From NCBI GenBank assembly GCA_027021605.1, contig JALUUA010000251.1, forward strand, positions 1 to 29,461: a stretch of DNA of 29,461 nucleotides, in the 5' to 3' direction. This document shows positions 23,154 through 29,461 of this stretch, one piece after another (the stretch's first letter is position 1; every line of letters starts with the position of its first letter). The position numbers and the translations under genes were made by a program. The notes below the pieces were generated by a model that saw only the letters and a list, made by a program, of their open reading frames with translations, searched no databases and was not told the DNA's origin. This stretch comes from Candidatus Bipolaricaulota bacterium. GTDB taxonomy: Bacteria > Bipolaricaulota > Bipolaricaulia > RBG-16-55-9.

Positions 23154-23711
23154 TTACACCTCGAGCACCTGCTGCTCCTTCTCCTTCATGAGTTCGTCGA
23201 TCTTCTCGGTGAACTCGTGGGTGATCTGATCCATCTCCTTGATGGCCCGGTGGAAGTCGTCCTCGCTCAGCTCCCCCTCCTTCTTCTGGCGCTCCAGCTC
23301 CTCCTTCATGTGGCGGCGGATGTTGCGGATCGCGATCCGGGCCTCTTCGGCCTTCTGGTGGACGACCTTCACCAGCTCCTTGCGCCGCTCCTCCGAGAGC
23401 TTGGGCACCGCGATCCGCACCACCTCCCCGTCCGAGGAGGGGTTGAACCCCAAGTTGGCCTCCAAGATCGCCTTCTCGATCGCGGCGATTTGGGACTTGT
23501 CGTAGGGCCGGATCACGATGAGGCTGGGCTCCGGGGCCGTGATCGTGGCCAGATGTTTCAGGGGCGTCTTGGTGCCGTAGTAGTCGACCATCACTTCCTC
23601 GACCATGGCGGGGTTGGCCCGCCCCGTGCGCACGTGTCGCAGCTCGTCCTCGAAGACGCGGAGCGACTTCTGCATGTGCTGGCGCATCTCCTCCAGGCTC
23701 CTGTCCGGCAT
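23154..23711 (-). CDS. frr: Ribosome recycling factor
   Basis: Splits post-termination ribosomes together with EF-G. The 185 aa match the family throughout: SLRVFEDELRHVRTGRANP, VDYYGTKTPLKHLATI, LIVIRPYDKSQIAAIEKAI, and the C-terminal helix with IRNIRRHMKEELERQKK. ATG 23711 follows AAGGGGGGTG at a good distance. It stands alone, without tsf or pyrH next to it as in many bacteria, and has its own promoter. It ends 7 nt from the convergent dehydrogenase gene. Confidence 0.97.
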   Translation of the reverse strand: MPDRSLEEMRQHMQKSLRVFEDELRHVRTGRANPAMVEEVMVDYYGTKTPLKHLATITAPEPSLIVIRPYDKSQIAAIEKAILEANLGFNPSSDGEVVRIAVPKLSEERRKELVKVVHQKAEEARIAIRNIRRHMKEELERQKKEGELSEDDFHRAIKEMDQITHEFTEKIDELMKEKEQQVLEV

Positions 23712-23738
23712 GCCGTTCACCCCCCTTTGAGTACGGGA

Positions 23739-23768
23739 ATTATAGTTCCTACCCGGCCTCGGGGCCAA
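23739..23768 (-). promoter_or_regulatory. Promoter of frr
   Basis: On the minus strand, -35 TTGGCC (23763-23768), an 18 bp spacer and a perfect -10 TATAAT (23739-23744). The leader is about 20 nt and contains the Shine-Dalgarno. Confidence 0.7.
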
Positions 23769-23797
23769 CCGAGCGCGGTGGACCCCGCCCCCCTCGG

Positions 23798-23827
23798 TTG
23801 ACCCCCACGGGGACCCAAGGCTACCAT
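23798..23827 (+). promoter_or_regulatory. Promoter of the propeller-barrel gene
   Basis: -35 TTGACC (23798-23803), an 18 bp spacer and -10 TACCAT (23822-23827). The upstream ATG at 23826 overlaps the -10 and so cannot be the start; this supports the start at 23892. Confidence 0.6.
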
Positions 23828-23891
23828 GCTCCGCCGGGATTGTCCGCAAAACGGTAGAACGGCACGGGAAAGGGGAGGTGAACCCGTTTCA

Positions 23892-26210
23892 ATGACGGCG
23901 ATGACGGCCCAGACCGCTCTGCCCTCCCGGGCGCTCCTGCTCCTTGCGCTCGCCGCCTTCGGGACGCTGCCGGCCGTCGTGCCCGCGAAGGGGTACCACG
24001 ACGGCTCGCTGCGCCTCCACACGTGGAACGTGGAGCTCGTCGGCCACAACGGCGAGGTGGCCCGCGTGGGCAAGGGGATCACCGAGCTGCAGGTGCGCGG
24101 ACCGTATGTTTATCTGGGCTCCCTCGGCGGGGTCCTTCTGGTCGTGAACGTCTCCGACCCCGCAAATCCCCAGCTGGTGGGGAAGCTCGCCTTCGAGGGC
24201 GGCGACATCCGCGACGTAAAGCTCCACCCCACCCGGGAGATCGCGGTGATCACCCTGCGGGTGGGCGAGCCCCCCGATCGGGGCTTTCGGATCCAGTTCC
24301 CCGGGGTCTTCGACCTCCGCTTGGGCGGGGAGACCCCCGGCGAAGAAGAGGGGGAGGGGGAGGGGGAGGGAGAAGAAGAAGAGCCCGCAGGGGACTTCTT
24401 CCGCGGGATCGTGGTGGTGGACCTCTCCGATCCGCGCAACCCCCGGGAGCTAGCGCGACTCCCGAACGTCGACGACCGGGGGGAGCCGAGCGAGGTGCAC
24501 AACCTCTACGTTGACGGGGACTACGCGTATCTGGTGGGCACGGGCCGCGGCCTGGTCGTCGTGAGCCTCCAAGACCCCGAGAACCCCCGGGAGGTTGCGG
24601 TCTTCCGCGGCTCGGGGATGTACTACCACGACGTGGTGGTAAAAAACCTCCCCAACGGGCGCCGGATCGCCTATCTTTGTGGGATCTTCACGGGGCTGCA
24701 CCTCGTGGACGTCACCGTGCCGGAGGCCCCCGTGGAGCTGGGGGTCTGGCGGGAGCCGGGCTGGCTGCAGGCTCTGACCCACTACGCCGAGCCGACGCCC
24801 TCCGGGAGGATCACGGTCGTGGGGCCGGAGCACGGCTCCGGGTACGCGGGGCGGCTCTACCTCGTGGACACCCGGGACCCCAACCGCCCGCGCCTCCTCT
24901 CGACGTGGAGCCTCCCCGGCCACGAGTGGCAGCCCTCGGGCTTCCCGCCCCAGCGATTTCAGTACCAGTGGACGCTCCACAACTTCGACGTGCGGGAGGA
25001 TCGGGTGTACCTGGCCCACTACGGCGCCGGGGTCTGGGTGATCGACATCTCCGACCCCCAAAGCCCGAGGGCGATCGCCTCCTTCGGGCCGGAGTCCTTC
25101 CGGCCTTCGGCCCTCGTCCCGGATCCGGAGCACGAGGGGCAGGAGGGGTTCCCCGTCCCCCGGGTCTGGGCCGTGGAGGAGCAGGACGGCCTCCTCTACG
25201 CGAGCGACATCTCCAGCGGGCTCTACGTTCTGAGGGTCAAGGAGGGGATCGAGAGCCCCGGGTCCCTGGAGCGCTCGCTGGGGCCGTCGGGGTGGCGCGC
25301 CGCCCCCGTCTTCGCCTCGGACCCGGAGGGAGGGCTCTACGGGCTCCAAGGGGAGCTCCTGGGCCGGTGGAAGGTGCGCGCCCGGGTGGCCCTCACCCCC
25401 TCGCTGAGCCTTCGCTACGGCATCGGGGCCCTCTACGCCCTCCGGGAGTCCACCCGCGTAGGGGGCAGCTGGCGCCACTGGCCCTCAACCCCCGTGCCCG
25501 GGTTTGCGGGCGAGACGGGCGGGCGACTTGTGTGGCGCGAGGAGGGCGAGCGGACCAAGCTCCTTGCCTCCCTCTTCGTGGGCGAGCTGTGGGGGTGGGC
25601 AGGGCAAGGAGAAGCAAACTCCCCCGAGCGCTCCCCCGCGGGCTATCTACACGGAGGGGTGAGCCGCTTCCTCAAGCTCACGCCGTGGGAGTCGTTTTCG
25701 GTGCAGCTTGACGGCCTCTACGGACGCCTGTTGGTGCTGGGCGAGTCGCCCCGGGACTTCTTCGTGGGGAGGCTCTCGATCCTGTATCGCTGGAAGGGGC
25801 TGCACCTTCGGGCGACCGTGGGCCGACGGTGGGAGGTGGCCCCCGTTGAAGAGCTGCGCTTCGGCCTAGGGGGCTTCGACTCCGAGGTGCCCGTGCGCGG
25901 CTACCCCCGCCGGGCTCTCGAGGGGGACGGCCTTCTGGCCCTGAGCGCCGAGTGGCGCTTCCCCAGCCCCATCAAGCCGAGTCCCTACTCCCCGGCCCTG
26001 GAGGCGTTCGTCTTCGTGGACGTAGGCGTGGCCCTGCCCGCGGGGGCCGGGATCGGGCTGCTCAATGAGGCGAAGTGGCTCCGGAGCCACGGCTTCGGGA
26101 TCGTCCTCTCCAACCTGGGGGACCGGGTGGGGGAAGAGCTTTCCGTGGTGGTCGCCTTCAACGACCAAGGGCAGCCGAGCCTCCAGCTCCTGCGCCGGAC
26201 GCTCTTCTAA
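23892..26210 (+). CDS. LVIVD beta-propeller fused to an Omp85-like outer-membrane barrel
   Basis: A 772 aa exported protein. After a signal peptide (hydrophobic about 13-30, cleavage likely near AVVPA at 32) come about seven LVIVD repeats (about 60-450), each with a pattern like LLVVNVSDPANPQLVG, LVVVSLQDPENPREVAVF, WVIDISDPQSPRAIASF. An acidic Gly/Glu stretch (about 150-164) interrupts the first blades. The C-terminal third alternates as a barrel and holds FGLGGFDSEVPVRGYPRR with VRGY at 668-671, the loop-6 motif of Omp85 proteins, then ALSAEWRFP and a terminal Phe. No POTRA domain is seen. The start is chosen for GGGGAGGTGA upstream and because the longer frame overlaps the promoter. A propeller held at the cell surface or in the periplasm by a barrel is my inference. 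Confidence 0.8.
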   Translation: MTAMTAQTALPSRALLLLALAAFGTLPAVVPAKGYHDGSLRLHTWNVELVGHNGEVARVGKGITELQVRGPYVYLGSLGGVLLVVNVSDPANPQLVGKLAFEGGDIRDVKLHPTREIAVITLRVGEPPDRGFRIQFPGVFDLRLGGETPGEEEGEGEGEGEEEEPAGDFFRGIVVVDLSDPRNPRELARLPNVDDRGEPSEVHNLYVDGDYAYLVGTGRGLVVVSLQDPENPREVAVFRGSGMYYHDVVVKNLPNGRRIAYLCGIFTGLHLVDVTVPEAPVELGVWREPGWLQALTHYAEPTPSGRITVVGPEHGSGYAGRLYLVDTRDPNRPRLLSTWSLPGHEWQPSGFPPQRFQYQWTLHNFDVREDRVYLAHYGAGVWVIDISDPQSPRAIASFGPESFRPSALVPDPEHEGQEGFPVPRVWAVEEQDGLLYASDISSGLYVLRVKEGIESPGSLERSLGPSGWRAAPVFASDPEGGLYGLQGELLGRWKVRARVALTPSLSLRYGIGALYALRESTRVGGSWRHWPSTPVPGFAGETGGRLVWREEGERTKLLASLFVGELWGWAGQGEANSPERSPAGYLHGGVSRFLKLTPWESFSVQLDGLYGRLLVLGESPRDFFVGRLSILYRWKGLHLRATVGRRWEVAPVEELRFGLGGFDSEVPVRGYPRRALEGDGLLALSAEWRFPSPIKPSPYSPALEAFVFVDVGVALPAGAGIGLLNEAKWLRSHGFGIVLSNLGDRVGEELSVVVAFNDQGQPSLQLLRRTLF
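24339..24383. repeat. Gly-Glu coding simple repeat
   Basis: A purine-only stretch of GGG/GAG and GAA codons that codes Gly-Glu and poly-Glu inside the propeller. It resembles the repeat at the end of livG and may vary in length between strains. Confidence 0.65.
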
Positions 26211-26265
26211 TTTAGCGGCTGCCCGGGTTCCCGTACAAAACTCGATTCGCGAGGGGAGATTCGCA

Positions 26266-27300
26266 ATGCAGGCACAGAGACAGAAGCCGAAGCCGACGAC
26301 GCAAGGAACGGTCCGGATCGAGCACGTAGAGAGCCGGGTGCTGAGGGACAACCCCTTGGGGGACCCGCACGTGCGGGAGGTGCCCGTCTACCTCCCTCCC
26401 GGCTACGAGAGCGCAGAGGAGCGCTATCCCACGATCTACTTCCTCACGGGGTTTACGGGCTTCGGGCGGGCGCTGCTCAACCGCCGCGCCTTCGAGGAGG
26501 CGCTCGACCAGAGGCTCGATCGCTTGATCCAAGAGGGGAAGATGCGCCCCGTTATTGTCGTGATGCCCGATTGCTTCACCCGCTTAGGCGGGAGCCAGTA
26601 TCTCGACTCCGAGGCCACGGGCCGCTACGAGACCCACCTCCTGGAGGAGCTGGTGCCCCTCATCGACGCAAAGTATCGCACGATCCCCGAGCGGGAGCAG
26701 CGGGCCGTGGTCGGCAAGTCGAGCGGCGGGTTTGGGGCGCTGGTGCTGGGGATGCGCCACCCCGACGTGTTCGGCGTGGTGGCCTGCCACAGCGGGGACA
26801 TGGGCTTTGAGTACTGCTACTTGCCTGACTTCCCCCCGGCGATGATCCAGCTCGAGAGGCACGGCGGCGTCGAGGGCTTCTTGGAGCACTTCTATCAAAA
26901 GCCCAAGAAGGGCCACGAGGACTTCCTCACGCTCAACGTCGTGGCGATGGCCGCCTGCTACTCGCCCAACCCCGCAAAGCCCCTACGGATTGAGCTGCCC
27001 TTCGACGAGCGGACGGGAGAGCTGCTGCCCGACGTTTGGGAGCGCTGGCTTGCGTGGGACCCGGTGCGCATGGTCGAGAGGCCCGAGTACGAGAGCGCCC
27101 TCCGCCGGCTGAGGATCTTCTTGGACTGCGGCACCAAGGACGAGTTTCGGCTCTATGCCGGGGCCCGGATGCTCTCCGCCAAGCTTCGGGCAAGGGGCAT
27201 CGAGCACGTCTACGAGGAGTTCGAGGACACGCACATGAACATCCCGTATCGCTATGACTGCTCCCTTCCGTGGATCTCGGAGTGCTTTGGGGCAGCGTAG
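26266..27300 (+). CDS. Secondary esterase of the alpha/beta-hydrolase fold (esterase D/Fes-like)
   Basis: A 344 aa serine hydrolase of the putative-esterase family that includes S-formylglutathione hydrolase, enterochelin esterase and mycolyltransferases. Seen are VPVYLPPGYES, YPTIYFLTGFTG, the nucleophile elbow GKSSGG with Ser152, Asp292 in CGTKDEF and His323 in EDTHMNI, a full catalytic triad in normal order. There is no signal peptide, so it should act in the cytoplasm. ATG 26266 follows GAGGGGAG. It starts 55 nt after the propeller-barrel gene and may share its transcript. Natural substrate unknown. Confidence 0.88.
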   Translation: MQAQRQKPKPTTQGTVRIEHVESRVLRDNPLGDPHVREVPVYLPPGYESAEERYPTIYFLTGFTGFGRALLNRRAFEEALDQRLDRLIQEGKMRPVIVVMPDCFTRLGGSQYLDSEATGRYETHLLEELVPLIDAKYRTIPEREQRAVVGKSSGGFGALVLGMRHPDVFGVVACHSGDMGFEYCYLPDFPPAMIQLERHGGVEGFLEHFYQKPKKGHEDFLTLNVVAMAACYSPNPAKPLRIELPFDERTGELLPDVWERWLAWDPVRMVERPEYESALRRLRIFLDCGTKDEFRLYAGARMLSAKLRARGIEHVYEEFEDTHMNIPYRYDCSLPWISECFGAA

Positions 27301-27312
27301 CTTCTGCGTGGG

Positions 27313-27342
27313 TTGGCCGGGGAGGCCGCTTGTGGGTACACT
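27313..27342 (+). promoter_or_regulatory. Promoter of hicB-hicA
   Basis: -35 TTGGCC (27313-27318), an 18 bp spacer and -10 TACACT (27337-27342). The start codon at 27359 lies 16 nt after the -10, so the leader would be about 10 nt, without a Shine-Dalgarno. Confidence 0.5.
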
Positions 27343-27358
27343 GCTTGCGCGATGCACC

Positions 27359-27640
27359 ATGGGGGATAAGGCGAGCGTGAGCGTTACGTCTTACACGTTT
27401 CGCGCGGTCCTCGAGCCGGATGAGGACGTATGGGCGGCGTACTGTCCCGCCTTGGTGGACAAGGGCGTCTCCACGTGGGGACACACCCCTGAGGAAGCCC
27501 TACGCAACCTTCAGGAAGTTCTCCAAATGGTGCTGGAGAGCCTTCGCGACCATGGGGAGCCCCTCCCTAAGGGAGACGCCGTGCAGATCTCCTCGGAGCC
27601 TCGGGTGACCGTAAACCTGACGGAGCGTGGCACCCCTTGA
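27359..27640 (+). CDS. hicB: HicB-family antitoxin
   Basis: Antitoxin that binds and neutralises the HicA RNase. The 93 aa hold the partial RNase-H-like HicB fold: FRAVLEPDEDVWAAYCPAL, GVSTWGHTPEEALRNLQEVL and the end VTVNLTE. No helix-turn-helix or ribbon-helix-helix DNA-binding domain follows, as in other short members, so autoregulation, if any, must work otherwise. The start at 27359 fits the promoter distance; an out-of-frame ATG lies 7 nt before. It overlaps hicA by 14 nt. Confidence 0.88.
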   Translation: MGDKASVSVTSYTFRAVLEPDEDVWAAYCPALVDKGVSTWGHTPEEALRNLQEVLQMVLESLRDHGEPLPKGDAVQISSEPRVTVNLTERGTP

Positions 27641-27893
27641 CTATCGCAAGCTCCGTAACCTCACGGCGAGACGCTTGGTCCAAGCGTTGCTTCGGGATGG
27701 CTTCGTCCTAGATCGACAGCGGGGCTCGCACCGGCACTACGTCCACCCCGATGGACGCCGGGTCACCGTTACGTTTCACCGATCCGGTGACACCTTTCGG
27801 ATCGGCACGCTCAAGCGTATGATCGAGGATCAAGCCCGGTGGACGGAGGACGATCTCAAGCGCCTGCGGTTGCTCCCTCGAAGGGATCCTTGA
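27627..27893 (+). CDS. hicA: HicA-family toxin (mRNA interferase)
   Basis: Small double-stranded-RNA-binding-fold toxin that cleaves mRNA and is blocked by HicB. The 88 aa match the family: LTARRLVQALLRDGFVLDRQRGSH with catalytic His35 in GSHRHY, written in two parts LTARRLVQALLRDGF and RQRGSHRHY, then VTVTFHRSGD and IGTLKRMIED. The start is GTG at 27627, inside the end of hicB, so toxin translation depends on antitoxin translation. In the best-known hicAB loci the toxin comes first; here the order is reversed. Confidence 0.88.
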   Translation: MAPLDYRKLRNLTARRLVQALLRDGFVLDRQRGSHRHYVHPDGRRVTVTFHRSGDTFRIGTLKRMIEDQARWTEDDLKRLRLLPRRDP

Positions 27894-27905
27894 CCCTAGG
27901 CCCGA

Positions 27906-27921
27906 GTTGCGCAACCGGTTG
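27906..27921. promoter_or_regulatory. Overlapping palindromes over the mdh -35
   Basis: GTTGCGCAAC (27906-27915) and CAACCGGTTG (27912-27921) are both perfect 10 bp palindromes and share CAAC, giving alternating GTTG/CAAC half-sites across the -35 of mdh. This suits a repressor operator. Confidence 0.45.
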
Positions 27922-27936
27922 GGACTGTGCTAGCCT
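27907..27936 (+). promoter_or_regulatory. Promoter of mdh
   Basis: -35 TTGCGC (27907-27912), an 18 bp spacer and -10 TAGCCT (27931-27936), with a leader of about 27 nt that holds AGGGAGGGGAGG. The -10 is the weakest of the set. Confidence 0.45.
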
Positions 27937-27969
27937 AGAGCGCATTCTTAGGGAGGGGAGGCAACCTCT

Positions 27970-28905
27970 ATGCGACAAAAGGTGACCGTGGTGGGCGCGG
28001 GCTTTGTGGGGGCGACCGCGGCCCAGCGCATCGCGGAGAAAAACTTGGCCGACGTGGTGATGATCGACATCCCCGAAAAGGAGGGCCCCACCAAGGGCAA
28101 GGCCCTCGACATGCTGGAGGCCGCCCCCCTGGTGGGCTTTGAGGCCCGCATCGAGGGCACGAGCGACTACGCTGCGATGGAGGGCTCCGACGTCGTCGTG
28201 GTCACGGCCGGGGTGCCAAGAAAGCCCGGCATGACCCGGGAAGACCTCATCAACATCAACACGAACATCATCAAGAGCGTCACGGAGCAGGTCGTGAAGT
28301 ACGCCCCCGAGGCGATTTACATTGTGGTGACGAACCCGCTGGACGCGATGGTCTACGCGGCCTACAAACTCAGCAGCTTCCCGCCGGAGCGGGTGATCGG
28401 GCAATCGGGGGCCTTAGATTCCACCCGCTTTCGCGCCTTCATCGCGATGGAGCTGGGGGTCTCGATGCGGGACGTCCACGCCTTGGTAATCGGGGGCCAC
28501 ACGGACGTGGGGATGGTCCCGTTGGTGAGCTGCTCCTCCGTGGCGGGCATCCCGCTTACGAAGCTCCTGCCCAAGGACAGAATCGACGCGCTGGTGGAGC
28601 GCACCCGCAAGGGCGGGACGGAGATCGTCCAGCTGCTGCAAGACGGGAGCGCGTACTACGCCCCCTCGGCGGGCGTGGCCGCGATGGTCGAAGCCATCCT
28701 GCTGGACGAGAAAAGAGTGATCCCCTCGGCCTGCTACCTGAGGGGCGAGTACGGCATCCAGGATCTGTATTTAGGCGTCCCCGCGGTGCTGGGGGCCAAG
28801 GGTGTGGAGAAAATCTTGGAGATCGAGCTGGCCCCGGAGGAGCGGGAGCAGCTCCAGAAGGCCGCCGAGATCGTCCGCGAGACCGCGAGCAAGGTCACGC
28901 TGTAA
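27970..28905 (+). CDS. mdh: Malate dehydrogenase (LDH-like type)
   Basis: Interconverts malate and oxaloacetate with NAD. The 311 aa length is normal for the LDH-like group. Seen are the nucleotide motif VVGAGFVGA, an Asp in VVMIDIPE that favours NAD over NADP, the substrate loop RKPGMTREDL with Arg residues that mark malate rather than lactate specificity, TNPLDAM, and the catalytic His in IGGHTDVGMVPL. AGGGAGGGGAGG precedes ATG 27970. It starts 77 nt after hicA with its own promoter, and leads into a small membrane gene and ispH. Confidence 0.96.
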   Translation: MRQKVTVVGAGFVGATAAQRIAEKNLADVVMIDIPEKEGPTKGKALDMLEAAPLVGFEARIEGTSDYAAMEGSDVVVVTAGVPRKPGMTREDLININTNIIKSVTEQVVKYAPEAIYIVVTNPLDAMVYAAYKLSSFPPERVIGQSGALDSTRFRAFIAMELGVSMRDVHALVIGGHTDVGMVPLVSCSSVAGIPLTKLLPKDRIDALVERTRKGGTEIVQLLQDGSAYYAPSAGVAAMVEAILLDEKRVIPSACYLRGEYGIQDLYLGVPAVLGAKGVEKILEIELAPEEREQLQKAAEIVRETASKVTL

Positions 28906-28922
28906 GCATAGGAGGGGTCCCT

Positions 28923-29234
28923 ATGGACGCGCTGGGCATCGCCGGGATAGGACTCATAAGCGTAGGCATAGTGCTTCTTCTGGCAGCAGTCCTCCCGCTT
29001 TTCATTCGCTACGTCCGCCGTCTGCCCGAATCCGAACGAAGAAGGCTCTCCTGGGCCGCTGCAGCCTATGGGGGCGTTTGTTTGGCGAGCCTGCTGGTTA
29101 TGGCAAGCTTTGCCGGGGGCGGGCTCGCGAGGATATGGATAGCATGGTTTGCCGTGCTTATGCCGATCTTCGGCTCGCTCACGCTCCTGCAGCAGCTGCT
29201 GAGCACCCTTTCGGCCCAGGGAAGGAAGTCCTAG
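28923..29234 (+). CDS. Small membrane protein of unknown function
   Basis: I recognise no family. The 103 aa contain three hydrophobic segments (about 5-28, 45-63 and 68-92). A strongly basic loop, RYVRRLPESERRRL, lies between the first two and should face the cytoplasm. TAGGAGGGG precedes ATG 28923. It lies 18 nt after mdh and 7 nt before ispH, so it is co-transcribed with both. Confidence 0.8.
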   Translation: MDALGIAGIGLISVGIVLLLAAVLPLFIRYVRRLPESERRRLSWAAAAYGGVCLASLLVMASFAGGGLARIWIAWFAVLMPIFGSLTLLQQLLSTLSAQGRKS

Positions 29235-29241
29235 TTAAGTT

Positions 29242-29461
29242 ATGAGCTTTCACGTGCTCTTAGCTCGGCCGCGGGGCTTCTGTCGCGGGGTGGAGAACGC
29301 GATCCGCATCGTGGAGATCGCGCTGGAGCTGGTGGGCCCGCCCCTGTACGTCAAGCACGCCATCGTCCACAACCGCTTCGTCATTGAAGGCTTCGAGCGC
29401 CGAGGTGTTGTTTTTGTTGAGAAAGTCGAGGAGATCCCCGAGGGGTCTATAGCGGTGTTCA
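29242..29461 (+). CDS. ispH: 4-hydroxy-3-methylbut-2-enyl diphosphate reductase (partial, cut by the right edge)
   Basis: Last step of the MEP pathway, giving IPP and DMAPP; a [4Fe-4S] enzyme. The 73 codons seen have the family start: LLARPRGFCRGVENAIRIVE with cluster ligand Cys14, then YVKHAIVHNRFVIEGFE with the conserved His of the HN motif. ATG 29242 is 7 nt after the previous gene. The remaining three quarters lie outside the window. Confidence 0.93.
   Translation, partial: MSFHVLLARPRGFCRGVENAIRIVEIALELVGPPLYVKHAIVHNRFVIEGFERRGVVFVEKVEEIPEGSIAVF

Noticed and set aside
23826..23891. Longer start for the propeller-barrel protein at 23826.
   Set aside because: That ATG overlaps the -10 element, and the signal peptide and Shine-Dalgarno fit the start at 23892.
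1..29461. tRNA, rRNA, riboswitch, prophage or transposon genes.
   Set aside because: None was recognised when reading both strands; small structured RNAs cannot be excluded without a covariance-model search.

Overview
This is a GC-rich, gene-dense window from a bacterium with two membranes. The evidence for two membranes is an Omp85-like barrel, a second barrel-like secreted protein, a lipoprotein and a Tat-exported binding protein. The housekeeping genes are plainly bacterial: pth, an L25/CTC-type ribosomal protein, prs, recA, recX, frr and ispH. Species cannot be read from the sequence. The long CTC-type L25, arginine-rich proteins and near-leaderless starts at a few promoters would fit a thermophilic, deep-branching lineage such as Bipolaricaulota/Acetothermia, but this is a weak inference. 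I see no tRNA, rRNA, transposase or CRISPR repeat array.

Layout. 1-4149 (minus): prs, rplY/ctc and pth form a run of translation and nucleotide genes, followed by a cas3 gene with its own promoter that runs off the left edge. 4161-6072 (minus): an FtsX/MacB-type permease and an overlapping secreted protein of unknown function. 6073-6229: an intergenic stretch with a plus-strand terminator and a possible small RNA. 6230-10593 (minus): a tight recA-recX-pcm run followed by a PKD/cupredoxin lipoprotein and a DUF1028 protein. 10684-11178: a small barrel-like protein. 11355-16592 (minus): a complete branched-chain amino acid type ABC importer in the order livJ-livH-livM-livG-livF. 16754-17839 (minus): a secreted beta-helix protein, divergent from the next block.

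18143-23146 (plus) is the most unusual block. It encodes an IorA-like thiamine-diphosphate enzyme without ferredoxin domains, a LutC-like LUD protein, a LutB-LutA fusion carrying two [4Fe-4S] motifs and two CCG motifs, and a short-chain dehydrogenase. My inference is that the Lut-type subunits supply the electron relay that the truncated TPP enzyme lacks, for oxidation of a 2-oxo or 2-hydroxy acid. The substrate is unknown. Converging on it is frr (minus), and divergent from frr is a large surface protein joining an LVIVD beta-propeller to an Omp85-like barrel. Then follow a secondary esterase, a hicB-hicA toxin-antitoxin pair in reversed order, malate dehydrogenase, a small membrane protein and the start of ispH, cut by the right edge.

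Regulation. Seven genes have an upstream TTGNNN - 18 bp - TANNNT promoter, and cas3 has a 17 bp version. At cas3, recA and hicB the promoter lies so close to the start codon that the transcripts should be leaderless or nearly so. Short tandem repeats of 5 or 6 bp lie just downstream of several minus-strand stop codons and inside two acidic Gly-Glu coding tracts.
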